The notes beneath the pieces are model-generated. The model ran no database searches and was not told where the DNA came from. It saw nothing but the letters and a program-made list of their open reading frames with translations. From Cymbidium sinense (Eukaryota > Streptophyta > Magnoliopsida > Asparagales > Orchidaceae): DNA of 64,000 nt. The position numbers and the translations under genes are program-made. Below are positions 21,521-33,800 of the stretch, piece by piece; positions within the stretch are counted from its first letter, which is position 1; the number at the start of each line of letters is the position of its first letter. The stretch covers positions 146,373,601 to 146,437,600 of the forward strand of contig CM038221.1 in NCBI GenBank assembly GCA_021442155.1. The letters run 5' to 3'.

Positions 21521-22479
21521 ATTTTAAATGCAAATGCAAAAATAAAAGAAAATGAAGAAAAAGAAAAGATAAATGAAAATGAAAAGAAAAAGAAAAGTCC
21601 AAGTGAGCAAGAAAGGGAATTGAAGAAGAAGTGGAGATATCACATTCCACCCATTTCATTCCATCATATGGACATGTGGGTAGATGGCTCAACCTCCACT
21701 GAAGAGGTAGAAATAGATTCCAAAGGTGGAAGACCCCTAGTTGGCCTTCGCCAATGGGAGGCAGTCATGAGTACCCCTACTATTCACAGACTTGGAATCC
21801 AACTGAGGATGAGTCTAATGTGATTAGTATACCGCCAACCCCTCTCTGGGTTCCATTGGAGGTGACTTTGATCCCAGAGAAAGATCAGCCTCCAAGCAAA
21901 GCAAAGTATTCAATCTAGTTTATGTGAAACTATCAAGTAGTTTGGGAACCTTAACCTTTACCTCACTTACATCTAAAGTTGAAGGTTTAGTAGTTAAGGA
22001 AGTCCCTAAGTCTTCCAAAGGACATGAAGAGGTTTTCTTTTGGGTTCATCATCCTCAAGTCCAGAGCTAGACTTGAGGAAGATACTTTTAAAGAATTAAT
22101 GGAATTACCTTTTGATTTTACTTGCCTTGTGTTCAAAATCTTATACAGAAAGGTTTAGTTCCTCACACTTGGTCCAAGCACAGGTTAGAATACTTTGAAA
22201 AATTATGGAACAATACGTAGGAAGCACAATCAAGAACTAGATTGATAGGGTCCATCGATGATGAAGATTATTGTTGTTACCAACCATTTGGAATCGATAG
22301 GTTCTTCTCACATCCCCAACTCTTGAGAATGTGTGTTTAGAAACTGATGATCTCCAAGTCAAAGATGCACCACAAAATTTGAAGAGGAGATTCATTCAAC
22401 AATCGAAGCTTAAAGAAATCAACCTCGACAAAGAAAATTCTCACCGACATACATCGTTCATTAATGAAGAAGAAATCAA

Positions 22480-23460
22480 TGACTTAGTTATTGAATGAGT
22501 TTAAAGACCGCTTCACATGGAGTTATGAAGAAATGCCTGATTATCTCCTAATGTTAGTCCACAAAAAAATAGACCCTAACATTAACCCAAAGCTAGGCAT
22601 GATTAGAAATTGAACAAGGTCATTTGAAGTCAAGAAATTGATGCTAGTTTCATCGGGAAGAAAAATATCCTTCCTAGTTAGCTAGTGTCCCGCTAAGAAG
22701 AAGAATGGCTAAATTTGCATTTGATTTTAGGGACTTAAATAAGGCATGTCCTAAGGATGAGTTTCCTCTTCCTATGAGTTAATGGTGGACATCATCTCAT
22801 GCGTTCTCTTTCATGGATGAATCATCTAGCTATAACCAAATCAAGATGTCTCAAGATGAAAGAAACACTTTTGAACCATGGAATCTTTATTATCATGCCT
22901 CACCCTTAAAATGCTCATACCAATGGCCATGACTCATCTTCAATGAACTCATCCATCATTAGTTTGAGTTACGTTGAAGATCTAGTCAAGAGCAGAGAAA
23001 GGAAGACCACCTTTGACTTGAGAGTTAATTTTTGAATGGTTAAGATAATATAACCTTAAAATGAATCAAGTGTGCATTCGAGCCAGGAAATTCCTTGGGT
23101 TTGGTGTTCGACACGGGGAATAGAAATAGATCCAAAGATCAAAGCTATCTTAGAAATGCCACCTCCTAAGAGTTTAACTCAGATCCTTTCAAGGATGGTT
23201 ATATCTAAGATGCTTTATCTCAAACCTATCGGAGATGCAAGTTTTCTCAAAAAAGATGCCAAGATCAAGTGGGATGACAAGTGCGCAAAGACACATCAAA
23301 GTACTTGGTGAAGCGCTCTCCTATCCCGGCGATCCTTTACATCAGATGACTCTCTCTGCTCTATTGGCCCAAGCCAACGATGATGAAGGAAGGAGACTCT
23401 ACTACCTCACCATCACCCCCTACAAGAAAACTATCCACCTATTGAGAAACATTGCCTAGC
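22480..23460 (+). pseudogene. Reverse transcriptase domain remnant (Tat/Ogre type)
   Basis: Begins with NEFKDRFTWSYEEMPD (about 22497-22545), the usual lead-in to Tat-group RT. Then come fragments of VKKKNG and FRDLNKACPKDEFPLP at about 22690-22775. The catalytic YxDD box is seen at 22970-22981 as YVED, so one of the two usual aspartates is glutamate. FLGF...RHG followed by EIDPKIKAILEMPPPKSL (23090-23180) marks the end of RT. KWDDKCAKT, then DDEGRRLYYLTIT (up to about 23430), is the linker to RNase H. Several frameshifts and stops are present, so it is inactive. Confidence 0.8.
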
Positions 23461-23699
23461 TTTGATCTTTGCATCTCAAGCTACGACACTACATGCTTTC
23501 TCATAGGTGAACTTGATCTCTCGAACCAATCTACTACAGTATCTCATGACACGACCAATGCTTTCTGGACATTTGGCTCAGTGGTCAATGATTCTCCCAC
23601 AGTTTGATATCACATTTGTACCCCTCTGTGTGGTAAAAGGTCAAGCAGTGATTTCTTAAGAGCACACTTCCTCGCTAATTCTCCTTAGTGATGATCTCC

Positions 23700-24115
23700 C
23701 GATGAACAAATCATGAACTTAGGGAGGTTAACCAGATGTATTTTTGATGGTGCTGCTTCTTTTCTTAAAGGTGAAGCACCATGATCTATTCTCCCAGGAA
23801 AGGTAGGGGTAGGAATAGTTCTTCTAACTCCAAATCGTGATGTGATGAGATTCTCATACTATCTTTCCAACCCCTGCACCAACAATGAAGCTGAGTATGA
23901 GGCTTTGATTTCAGTTTGGAGTTAGCCATCACTATCAGTGTCAAGAGCATCAACATCTTTGGGATTCTCACATCAACTAGATTGTTGGGTCCCAAGTCCT
24001 CAAACCCAAGCTTCATCATATACCATGGCATGAATTGTGGCCTGATTCTTGAAGTCACCATCTAAATAGAAACAGATGCCTTGGCAAAACTTGCCAAAGA
24101 GTTGGTATGAAGATG
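23700..24115 (+). pseudogene. RNase H domain remnant
   Basis: The plus strand reads FDGAASFLKGEAP, then GVGIVLLTPNRDVMRFSYYL and NNEAEYEAL (about 23740-23920). The FDG aspartate and the NNEAEYEAL glutamate are the conserved RNase H residues of plant gypsy elements. ETDALAKLAKEL near 24070-24105 is the C-terminal D-ALA-LA box. Frames are interrupted. Confidence 0.78.
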
Positions 24116-24169
24116 AGTCCATTTCAATAAGGGTCCAAAATAGACAAGTCTATCCCTTATTGATCAAAC

Positions 24170-25372
24170 TCATCGAGACTTTCTCTTGAAGGGAGGTTGT
24201 GCCAAAAGGATGAAACTAGATTGGAGGCAACCGCTCATAGATTACTTGAACACCACAAACTACCTAAGAGAAATCTCCCATCGTGAAATAGAGCTCTCCT
24301 ACTTGTTGATGGCACCCTATACCACCCATCCTTTATGTGGTTACATTATTTAGACAAACATGAAGCCCATGACATTATAACCGGTACACTTACTCTATGT
24401 GGAGCTCATCGTCATCAAGATGAAGTCGAAGATCAAAAGACTTGGATACTACTGGCCTTCTATGATCACATATTACAAAGATGTAGCTAGGAGCCATCAG
24501 TGTCAGGTGCATGGTGCGGTCCTCCACCAACCACCCAATATTCTACACCCTACTTTGGCTTCATGGCCATTTGAGTGTTGGGGTACCAACATTATAGGTC
24601 TGATCGATCCTCCTTCTTCCAAGGGGCATCGATTCATCTTACCACCACTACTTTTTCTAAGTGGGGAAGCCATCCCACTGAGAGGTCATAGCTCACCATG
24701 TACTTTAATTTTTAGAACCATATCATATAAGTTTGGTGCCTCTATGAATTATAATAAATGATACTGCATTCAAAAGCACAAGATCAATAGTTTTGCTAGA
24801 AGACACTATAGATTGGAGATACTCCACCATCTACTATCCTGAGCTAATGGTTTAGTAGAAGCATTCAACAAAACTCTCATCCAAAATCAAGAAGACTCTT
24901 ATGACAACAAATACAAGTGGAACAAGAAGCTTGGGCCTACCGCACCATATACAACTCCAACTCGCCTACCCCATTTTCCTATGGGTTCAAAGTCGTTCTT
25001 CCTTAGAAGTTCAACTCCCATCACTAAGGATAGCATTGGGTAACAAGATCACTACAGCATAATGCAAAGTTATGGTTAAAGAGAAGGTTTGGAGGAGAGT
25101 CACCCACTGATGAACCTGAGTTGTAAAGGCCAAAATGATTCAAGTTCACAACAAGCTGTCCTACCCTAGATTTTTTCTAGTAGGAGAACTTGTGTTAGTC
25201 CTAAGGAGACCAATTATTGCTTATCGAAAGATGGGAGGCAAGTTTGAACCCACTTGGGAAGGCTCCTATGTCATAGAGAAACCTACCAAGGAGGATCTTA
25301 TCGCCTGATTGTAAAGGGGAACACTGATGCTTCCAATTAATGGGCTCTATCTAAAGAAATATTACCCATGAA
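24170..25372 (+). pseudogene. Integrase domain remnant
   Basis: Pieces of a retroviral-type integrase in changing frames: an RLGYYWPSM motif near 24430-24460, WPFECWGTNIIGLIDPPSSKGHRFI (24565-24640) holding the first catalytic aspartate region (normally WGMDIVG, here WGTNIIG), and a C-terminal stretch near 25230-25310 reading TWEGSYVIEKPTKE-like sequence then YRLIVKGN. The catalytic aspartate appears as asparagine. Stops break the frame. The stop near 25372 is close to the end of the coding part of the element. Confidence 0.75.
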
Positions 25373-25779
25373 ATAAAACTTGTTTGAAAATAATTAATAA
25401 AAGAACAAAATCTGATTCCATTCATCAAATATTCTCTTCTTCGAAGTGTTGTCTTATCTTGAATCACCATAACGTGTTTAGGTAGGTATAAGAGTCCCCA
25501 TCCTATCCCTCACAACACACAAACACAATCTAAATAGGTGTAAGAGAGCTTTAGAGGCATCCTATTTTTATTAGCATAACTAAGTTAGGTATGAGAGTAC
25601 CCAAGCGACATCCTTTCTTAGTGGGAATTCTTATTTCCATCCGTGGCATCATTTCATAATTCCCTAGCGCATTTTAAGGTAGGTGTAAGAGTCCCCCAGA
25701 GGTATCCTATTCATTTTAACACATGCACACAACACACATAAATCTTTTATCTCGATCTATTTTGATGTGGGAGCAAGCC

Positions 25780-27840
25780 CCCTATGGTACTCACTCATTA
25801 GCTGCTCTAGGTCGGGTCTACAAGCTACTTCGCTAGTATGTCACCCTAGTGGTCTTTTATTTTGGAAGATGTGAGTCCCCACGCTTTCTTCCTAACTTGA
25901 CCATTACAAACCAATGAGCGCCTTATTAGTATGGTATGTTTACCTGCCAAGAAACTACCTCATGTTGACTTTACTTGAGAAGATGTGAGTCCCCATGCTT
26001 TCTTCTTAAACTAGTCATCATGTTCTAACTCGGTTGAGTATATTTGAGCTTCAGGATAGGTCCCCAAGAGGCTCCTTTCCTCTTGACTACTTTTGAGTTG
26101 ATATAAGACCCCAAATGACATTCACTCAATAGTCGCCCTAGGTCGGATAGCACCTGTCGCGAAGATAGACTATTCCAATAGTCAGTTCTACAATAGGAAG
26201 ATGTGAGTCCCCGAGCTTTCTCTTTATTGCAAACCAACCAGCACCTTGGTTGATGTTCACTATGTTGATAGAACTCATGAGTACACCACTCTTGGTAGAT
26301 ATGAGTCCCCGTGCTTTCTCCTTGAGGACACTAATACCTATTGGATTTATGACTAGCCATGTCATTTTCTCAGGTGTTGGATTAAGCCTTATACCCCATC
26401 CCCTAGGGCACTCTATTTGGATCAAGTCCTTTGTAACCCCATTTAGATACACAGTTACTTTTGGATTGACAGTTCCCCTTTCCTAGTAACCACCCCTGGT
26501 TAGAAAATTTTGTAGCTAGATTCTTCCTTGGTTGAAATTAATGAGATCTCACAGGTTGATATAAGCTCCTCCTTAGTTTGATCCCTTGCAAACTAACAGG
26601 GTCCATGATAAAATAACTAAAATAAACAAAAAAAAAATTAATTTGCTTGTGGATTATAATTCAAGCCTCCAATGACCCCTTCTCCCTAACGAGCATCCTA
26701 TCTTTAAGGTAGTGTCAGTAGAACTCCCTATAAGAATTGCCTGACTACCTGAGTTGAGATAAATCCCTGGGTTGGTACTCACTCCATAGTCGGCCTCAAG
26801 TTGGGTTCAATCTGTTTTGCCACAAGCAAGTTACCACAGCGTCATTCACTTTGAAAGATATAAGACTATGATGCATTCTTTCTAACATGATTATCGCAAA
26901 TCGACGAGCAGCCCTAGGTTGGGTTAGATTTGTTTCCTAAAGCAACCGATCACCCCAGTGGTCTTTTCTAGTGGAAGATGTGAGTCCCCGAGCTTTCTTC
27001 CCTTCAATTGATCATTGTAAACTGAAAGACACTCCTTTGGTCGGATAGCTCTCCATCGGTCGGGAAGCTACTCCCTTTGGTTCAATGAATTTGAGATAGG
27101 ACTAGGCTTTTAGCTCCTTCTCATTGTGATCCATCACAAACTAATGAAATCCATCAAAATAAATAAAATTAAAAATAAAATAAAATCTATCTTGACTATT
27201 CCTGAGCTGATTTAAGTTCCCCCAGCGACATTCTCAATAGTCAACCTAGGTCGGGTTTGATTTGTTGCCCAAAGCAACTGATCACCCTAGTGATTTCTTA
27301 TCTCTAGAAGATGAGAGTCCCCATGCTTTCTTCTTAAGGCTTGACCATTGTGTACCAAAAGGCATTTATCCTTGGTTGGATAGTCCTACCATGTGGTTGG
27401 TAGACTACTCCCTTTGAATTGATAAATCTGAGTTAGGTCTAGGCTTTCATGGCGCAGCTTCATCACAAACCTATGGGATCCATCATAATCAAACAAAAAA
27501 ACTAAAAAAATGAAATATATCTTTGATTATCTTTGAGTTGATTTAAGTCCCCTAGTAGCATTCACTCAATAGTCAGCCCTAGGTTAGGTTTGATATGTTG
27601 CCTTGTCAACTGATCACCCCAGTGGCCTCTTATTTTGGAAGATGTGAGTCCCTGTGCTTTCTTCCTAACTTGGTCATTGTATACCAAAATGCATTTCCCT
27701 TTTGGCTGGTTAGTCCTAGTATGTGTTTAGTAGACTACCCTTTGTATTGGTAAATCCGAGTTAGGTCTTAGCCTTCATGGCCCCTATTCAATACAACCCA
27801 TTGCAAACCAACAAGGTTCATCCTAAAAATTCAAACCTAA
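25780..27840 (+). repeat. Tandem repeats in the 3' untranslated tail, unit ~325-330 bases
   Basis: The phrase GATGTGAGTCCCC(C/G)A(T/C)GCTTTCTTC recurs near 25868, 25984, 26204, 26300, 26982, 27309 and 27640. A second phrase, CTCAATAGTC-GCCCTAGGTCGG, recurs near 25790, 26123, 26785, 26912, 27232 and 27565. From about 26910 onward the order is regular with spacings of 329 and 327 bases. The earlier part is scrambled or deleted. Tandem repeats in this position are documented for Ogre/Tat elements. No coding function is seen. Confidence 0.75.
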
Positions 27841-30127
27841 CAAAAATTGAAACAAATTCAACCCTCATCCCCGGTGGAGATCTCTCCTAGTGAGATTCAA
27901 ATCAAATCCAACCTTTCATCTCTTTGTAGATGACTTGAACCAGCTTCCCTTGTGGAAGGTTCACACTCTATCCCTTAGTGAATTTCTTCCCACTCTCTTA
28001 TGTCTTGGACATAAGTAGAGCCACATTGCACTATATTCTGAATTCTTTCTTTTCCTTGAGTCAGGGATAGATAGTTTTTGTTAGTGCTTATGATCTTTCG
28101 GTGTTGTTGATCATTTCAGTCAACACCAATATGTGCGGTGTTCCTGGTCAGTCACACCACACCTATTGGGCGCCCTTTGTTGACCTCATTTTTAGAATGA
28201 GCTCTCAACACCTCCATCTTAGGCTTAGGATTCCTCTTAGACTTTAAGAGTTCCTTAGTCTTAAGATACATCTAGTGATTAGGTGGACACTCCCCTAGTC
28301 CTAGAAGACTTAGAAGAGTTAGCCATAGGAGTAGGTCATGCCTTAGGGGTGTTAGAAAAATCTCCTACCCTTTAGCTTAAACCATTCCTCACTTTCCTTC
28401 CTTCAAGTCAAACTTCAAATTAATTCTATTTGATTTCCTCAAACTCAAATCAATTCCATGATTGAATTCCATGATTGAAATCCATTATTCAATTCCATAA
28501 TTGAAACCCATGATCAAAATCTATCAAAAATTCCTAAGTCCTTAACCCTTTCTTAAGGACTTAGCCAAAATCATGATTCACACCTATTTAAATCTTTGAG
28601 ATTTTCTCATGATCCATTTATATTCCCATACATAAATGAAATATAAATTCAAACTCATCAAATCAAATTCAAAATTCCAAATAAATTCATGAAAATTTTC
28701 TTAAGTCCCTTTAATTTTTCATTAAAGGACGTAGCCAAAATCAACTCAAAACCTTGATCAAATCAATTCAAATCCTTGGGATTTTCTCAAAATTTATTTA
28801 TATTCTTATTTATATTCTCATATATAAATTAAATATAAACATAAATCAATCCAATCAAAGGAAAAAAAATTAAAATTAAAATTTAAAATCCTTGAAATTC
28901 CCTTAAATCTCTTAATTTTCCATTAATGGATTTAACCTAAACTTTGATCAAACCACTTCCAAATCATGAGATTTTCTCAAAATTTATTTGTATTCTCATT
29001 TATGATCTCATATATAAATGAAATATAAATATAAATCAATCAAATCCAATTCAAAAATTAAATTTCAAATTAAAAATATCTTTAAATCCTTTAAATTCCC
29101 TTTAATGGATTTAACCTAAATCATGATTAAATTCTTTCAAATTCTTGAAATTTTCTCATGATCAATTTATATTCTCATATATAAATGAAATATAAATTCA
29201 AACAATCAAAACCAATTACAAAAATCAAACTCAAATCAAATCAAAATCAAATCTAAGCTTTTCAAGTTAAAATCTTAAACTTAGCGAAATCACTTTCAAA
29301 TCAAGTCAAACTCTTGATTTTCTATCATGGTTAAATCAATCCTACAATCATGAGTCCATATATAAATCCAAAATTCAATCCTACAATCAAAACCTAAATC
29401 AAAAATCAAACCCAAGACTCCTTCATATTCTTCCTTTGAATATGAAATTTTCAAATGGATCAAAATCCATTTGACTTCAAACCTTTTGTAAATGGATTTA
29501 TATTTCAATCATAAGTCCATATACAAGATCAACCAACTTCAAATCAAGCTTTGACCAAGCCATTTGACCCACTTAGGCTCACTTGACCCAAAGTGACCTA
29601 AAGTACCCTTATGAGCCAACTTTTGATCCTAACCAAATTGGATTGAACCAAACTCATATATCCCTCTCATCATGGTCAACAATCATCATGGGATGCTCAA
29701 TCAATCAAATTGAGTCAAACCAAGTCAAACCTAAGGGTTGACCAAGTCAACACTTAACCTAAAATGAAACCTAACATAGCCAAAATCCACCATAGGCCAA
29801 ATTGATTGAAACCATTGATCTAAGTTCATTCATGACCAATGTTTGAACTTGAAAATAACATTTGAGCCTAACTATTATTTGACCCAAGTTGACCCATTTA
29901 GACCTAAAGGGCCAAAATGTGTCAAAACTTAATAAAAGCCAAATTAATTGAAACCAATGGGTCAAGTCCATCCAAATCACTTGTGGAACTTGACCAAAGC
30001 TTCAATTGGCCTCCCAAAGCCTTGATCTTAGACCCAACATGACCTAAAGGGGTATGTTGAGCCAAAAATTGATTGGAAACAAAGATACCAATCTACTCCA
30101 TATGACTAACAAAACCTAAACCTACCC

Positions 30128-30323
30128 TTGACCTAACCCAAATAGGTCAAATGGGTCAACTTGACCCATTTGACCTACACGAGTCATATGAGCCAAAATC
30201 AAATCTAATCCAAATTGAACCAAACCAAAGGCACCAAAATATTTCAAATGGTCATATGAACTTAACCCAACCCTTAGTTTGACCCAATTTGACCTATTGG
30301 TCAACTTGACCTAAATGGGTCAA
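30128..30323 (+). promoter_or_regulatory. Cluster of TTGACC/GGTCAA motifs in LTR copy 1
   Basis: Ten TTGACC or GGTCAA hexamers within about 195 bases, several as near-palindromes such as GGGTCAACTTGACCC at 30153-30167. TTGACC is the core W-box bound by WRKY transcription factors. The matching place in LTR copy 2 has thirteen. A regulatory role is inference; simple sequence amplification is possible. Confidence 0.4.
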
Positions 30324-30790
30324 CATGAGCCAAATGCTATCAAATGGATTCCAAATCCAATGAAACTTGGCCAAACCTATTTTCTCAACATACCAAACAC
30401 ACCAAAAGTGAAAAAAAAAATAGCAAAATGACCATTTTACCCCAAGGCCATAGAACAAATTTTGGCCTAGCCCATTGGTATTCTGGTCATACCCTCATCA
30501 CAATCACTTGAGGCTTTCCTAAAAGCTCAAGGAGACTTAGTGATGAGTGGTGCACCCAACCCAATGGGTTTGGGTCAACCCATTTAACCCATGGACCAAA
30601 CCAGACCCATAGCCTTGAAATTGAAACTTCAAACTCTCTGCTAAGCTCATTTTGATGCACATGGGAAGTTGGCATTCCACTTCTCTGGCCAAACCGACCA
30701 TGTGCAATGATCTAACAGCCTAAACAGCTCACCCCATATGGTCACTTGGATCAAAATGACAACTAATGGGTCGGCCATCCGATTGCCATA

Positions 30791-30809
30791 GGGGGAGATG
30801 TACTCCCCC
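30791..30809 (+). repeat. Inverted repeat (hairpin) in LTR copy 1
   Basis: GGGGGAG-ATGTA-CTCCCCC: a 7-base perfect stem with a 5-base loop. The copy in LTR 2 keeps the stem with a different loop. Confidence 0.7.
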
Positions 30810-33800
30810 TAATTCACTGAAATTTATCTTCACTCTTGATCGATTGGAGCCAAGGAACCTTTAGCAATCACCAGAGAGCTTTCCCAAGGTCCCTAGAAAG
30901 GATTTGAATTCTTCATTCTTTAGTTTTGCATAATGCAAAATAGGGGAGGTCCATTGAAGAGCCAAGTTCTTCCTCATTCCAAATTAACCCAATTCCTCTT
31001 GCACACTTGATATAGGAACCAAGTTCGAGCCTGCCGAAGCATCCATTTGAGTTCCCACAGTAAGGAGAGCCTTAATTGTATCAAAGTCGCAAGGATCTTG
31101 AAGAGGAGTTGGTCCACCCATCAATCCACTCAACCTTAAGGCCTAGGAACTTCAACAGGGCTTCGTCTCCACTAGACGAAGCTACCTCATCAATCTCGAG
31201 TGCCAGTGAGGAATGTGATTTTTTGACCACATAGATTAGGAGGTGTTGGTCCTTTGTGAAAGGAATTTTCATTGATGTGAAATCCACCATTGGATTGGCC
31301 GCTCTATTCCTCTAGATGGAGTGGGTTGAGTCTTGAATGATTCTATGCTAGATCAGGCTTGGATCTCCCCTTGGATCATGGATGGTCTCCATTCATTCTC
31401 AAGTAAGATTGGCTCATCTTAGCCATCCATCCGTACATTTTAGATGGACGGTTAAGATCATTATGAACATTTTATAAATCCTTTATCTAATTTAGCGCGG
31501 TTAATCCTCACCATCCGATCTTTGATCGGATGGCCAAGGGTATTAGCGCATGCTCCACGAGCCGCCTTCTTGATTTGATATTTAAGTGGATGGTTCACTG
31601 CGGCGTTTGATCACCGCCGCAAGGAGTTGATGGCGGATTGCGAGGATTAGTTAGGGGTTTTAATTAATTCTAAAATCTAAAATCTTCATCAGAATAGGAA
31701 AAGGATAGATAATTTCATATTTTTATTTTTAATGGATTTTGAATTCCCTTTTCTTTGAATTTGGGTTTCTTTTAACTAGTAATTATTCTCTAATTAAGTC
31801 ACTAATTAATCTCAAATTTGTAGGGTTCATTTTAAGGGATGACCTCTGCCTCCCCTAATTTTCTTGAGATTTATTGAGGCCTTAATTGGAAAAATTGCTA
31901 TTTCATTCTCTAATTACCCCTTTTATGTAATTAAGGGTGATTAAGGTGTGATTAGTGGATTTACCCTTTGATTAAGTTTGATTAAGGTTAGATCTAGTGA
32001 GTAGAGGTTTTATAGAATAATTTTGGGATATTTCCCTAAGCTATTCTCTAAATCCCCTTTTCTCTCCTTAATCCTTTCTTAATTAAGGGTTAACTCATTA
32101 AATATCCTTTAAATAATTTAAAAAAAATTCTAAAAAGTTCCAGAACTTAAGTAATCTACCTTGGGTAGAATCTTAGATGTTTAATAGCCTAAGTCTAATT
32201 AAGAAAATTAAAACCCCTTTCATAAGTATGAAAGGGTGTTTTAAAAGTACTTAAGCTAAACTCCTTAGCATAATTAACTTTTAATTGTGAGCCAAATTGT
32301 ATTAGGCCTTTTCATTATTAGGTGCATTACAAATTTAAATACCTTGTGATTTTTATGTCATCTCATTGGCTCATAATTTCTTAGTTAATTTTTCTAAGGT
32401 GGTGTAGGTAAGGGTTAATTAAGCCACTTAATTCATACTCTAACCTAATCAATGCTTAAAAATGGATTTAATTATCTAAAAATTAAATAAAAATGCAAAA
32501 CATATGTGGGAATGGGTTAGGAATAGCAAACTCATCTCACCTTTTCAAAATTAAATCAAACTTCAAACTAAACAAAAAATATTTTGAAATTCCCTTTGAT
32601 TTATTCTAAATTTTCTTATTCTTTAAAGAATGTCTTTAGGATTTAAGTAAAGTGAGTTTTTTTTACATGATTGCATTACTTTATATCTTTCCCAACATGT
32701 AAATTGTATATGTCATGTGATTCATGCATTCATAATTTCATGTTTCAAATTTTAAAATGAAAATTGTTTACTTTATGTCAAATGTGCATGTATTAGCTAA
32801 AGTAAAATATTAGTGGCTATTATCACTACTAAATCCAAAATATTTTGAAAACTTTCAAATGAAATACCAAATGAAAGTGTGCTACTTATACTTTAATTAT
32901 AAGCTTGCATGTGATAGATTATAAAGTCATGTTTAGTGTGGCCTTTTCTTTCCTTCTCTTGGTAGCATAATTTTGAATAGAGTTGATAAGGTGTAGGGTT
33001 CATTTGAAAAGAACCTAACACTTACTTAATTCTATACCCTATTCATTCTATGCCATCATCTAAGAAGGATTGCCTAAACTTACATGAATAAATTGCATAA
33101 ACAAAAATGAAACTATTAAAAAAATTTTGCATCTTCCTTTTTCATTTCATTTCTTTTACATATATGTTTGTACTTAAGGAAAGTGGTATATTAGTCTGGT
33201 CAACCCCGAGGTTGTAAGGCTTTAAGTAGATTTAAGTAGGCCTTATACCTTACACCTTTGGTTAATAATGGCGTTGTACTCACTTATGCCTTTCTTACTT
33301 TCATGTATGTATGTGAAATTTTGGATAAGGAAAATCTTTTATACTTAAGAAAAAATCATGCATATTCAACTTCTAAATTTTCTTAAATGAATTACTTAGC
33401 ATGCATCATAAAGTGTGTCAACTATTCTTATTTGCATATATAGATATGCTTAGGGTCCATCCATATGCATGTTATATATGTTGGGAAAGAATTGAAGTAA
33501 TGTGTGTTATGTGAATTTTGATTCATTTTATTTAATCTTAAAATGTCTTTCTTTTTGAATAGGTTTGTTTAGGGCTTATCTAAACTTAGGATTGATTAAA
33601 AGATGTAATCAAAACATTCACCTAAATGAAATTAAAATGTGAACTTACCTTAGAAATTGCTTAAGGATTAGGGAAGGAAAGAGAAGTTCTCTTCTCTTTC
33701 CCTCTCTTCATAACTTAGTAATTAATTGTAGTTTTCACTTAAAATAAAATAAAACATTAAATGAAATCAATCCAAAATACCTAATAACTTAAATGAAACC

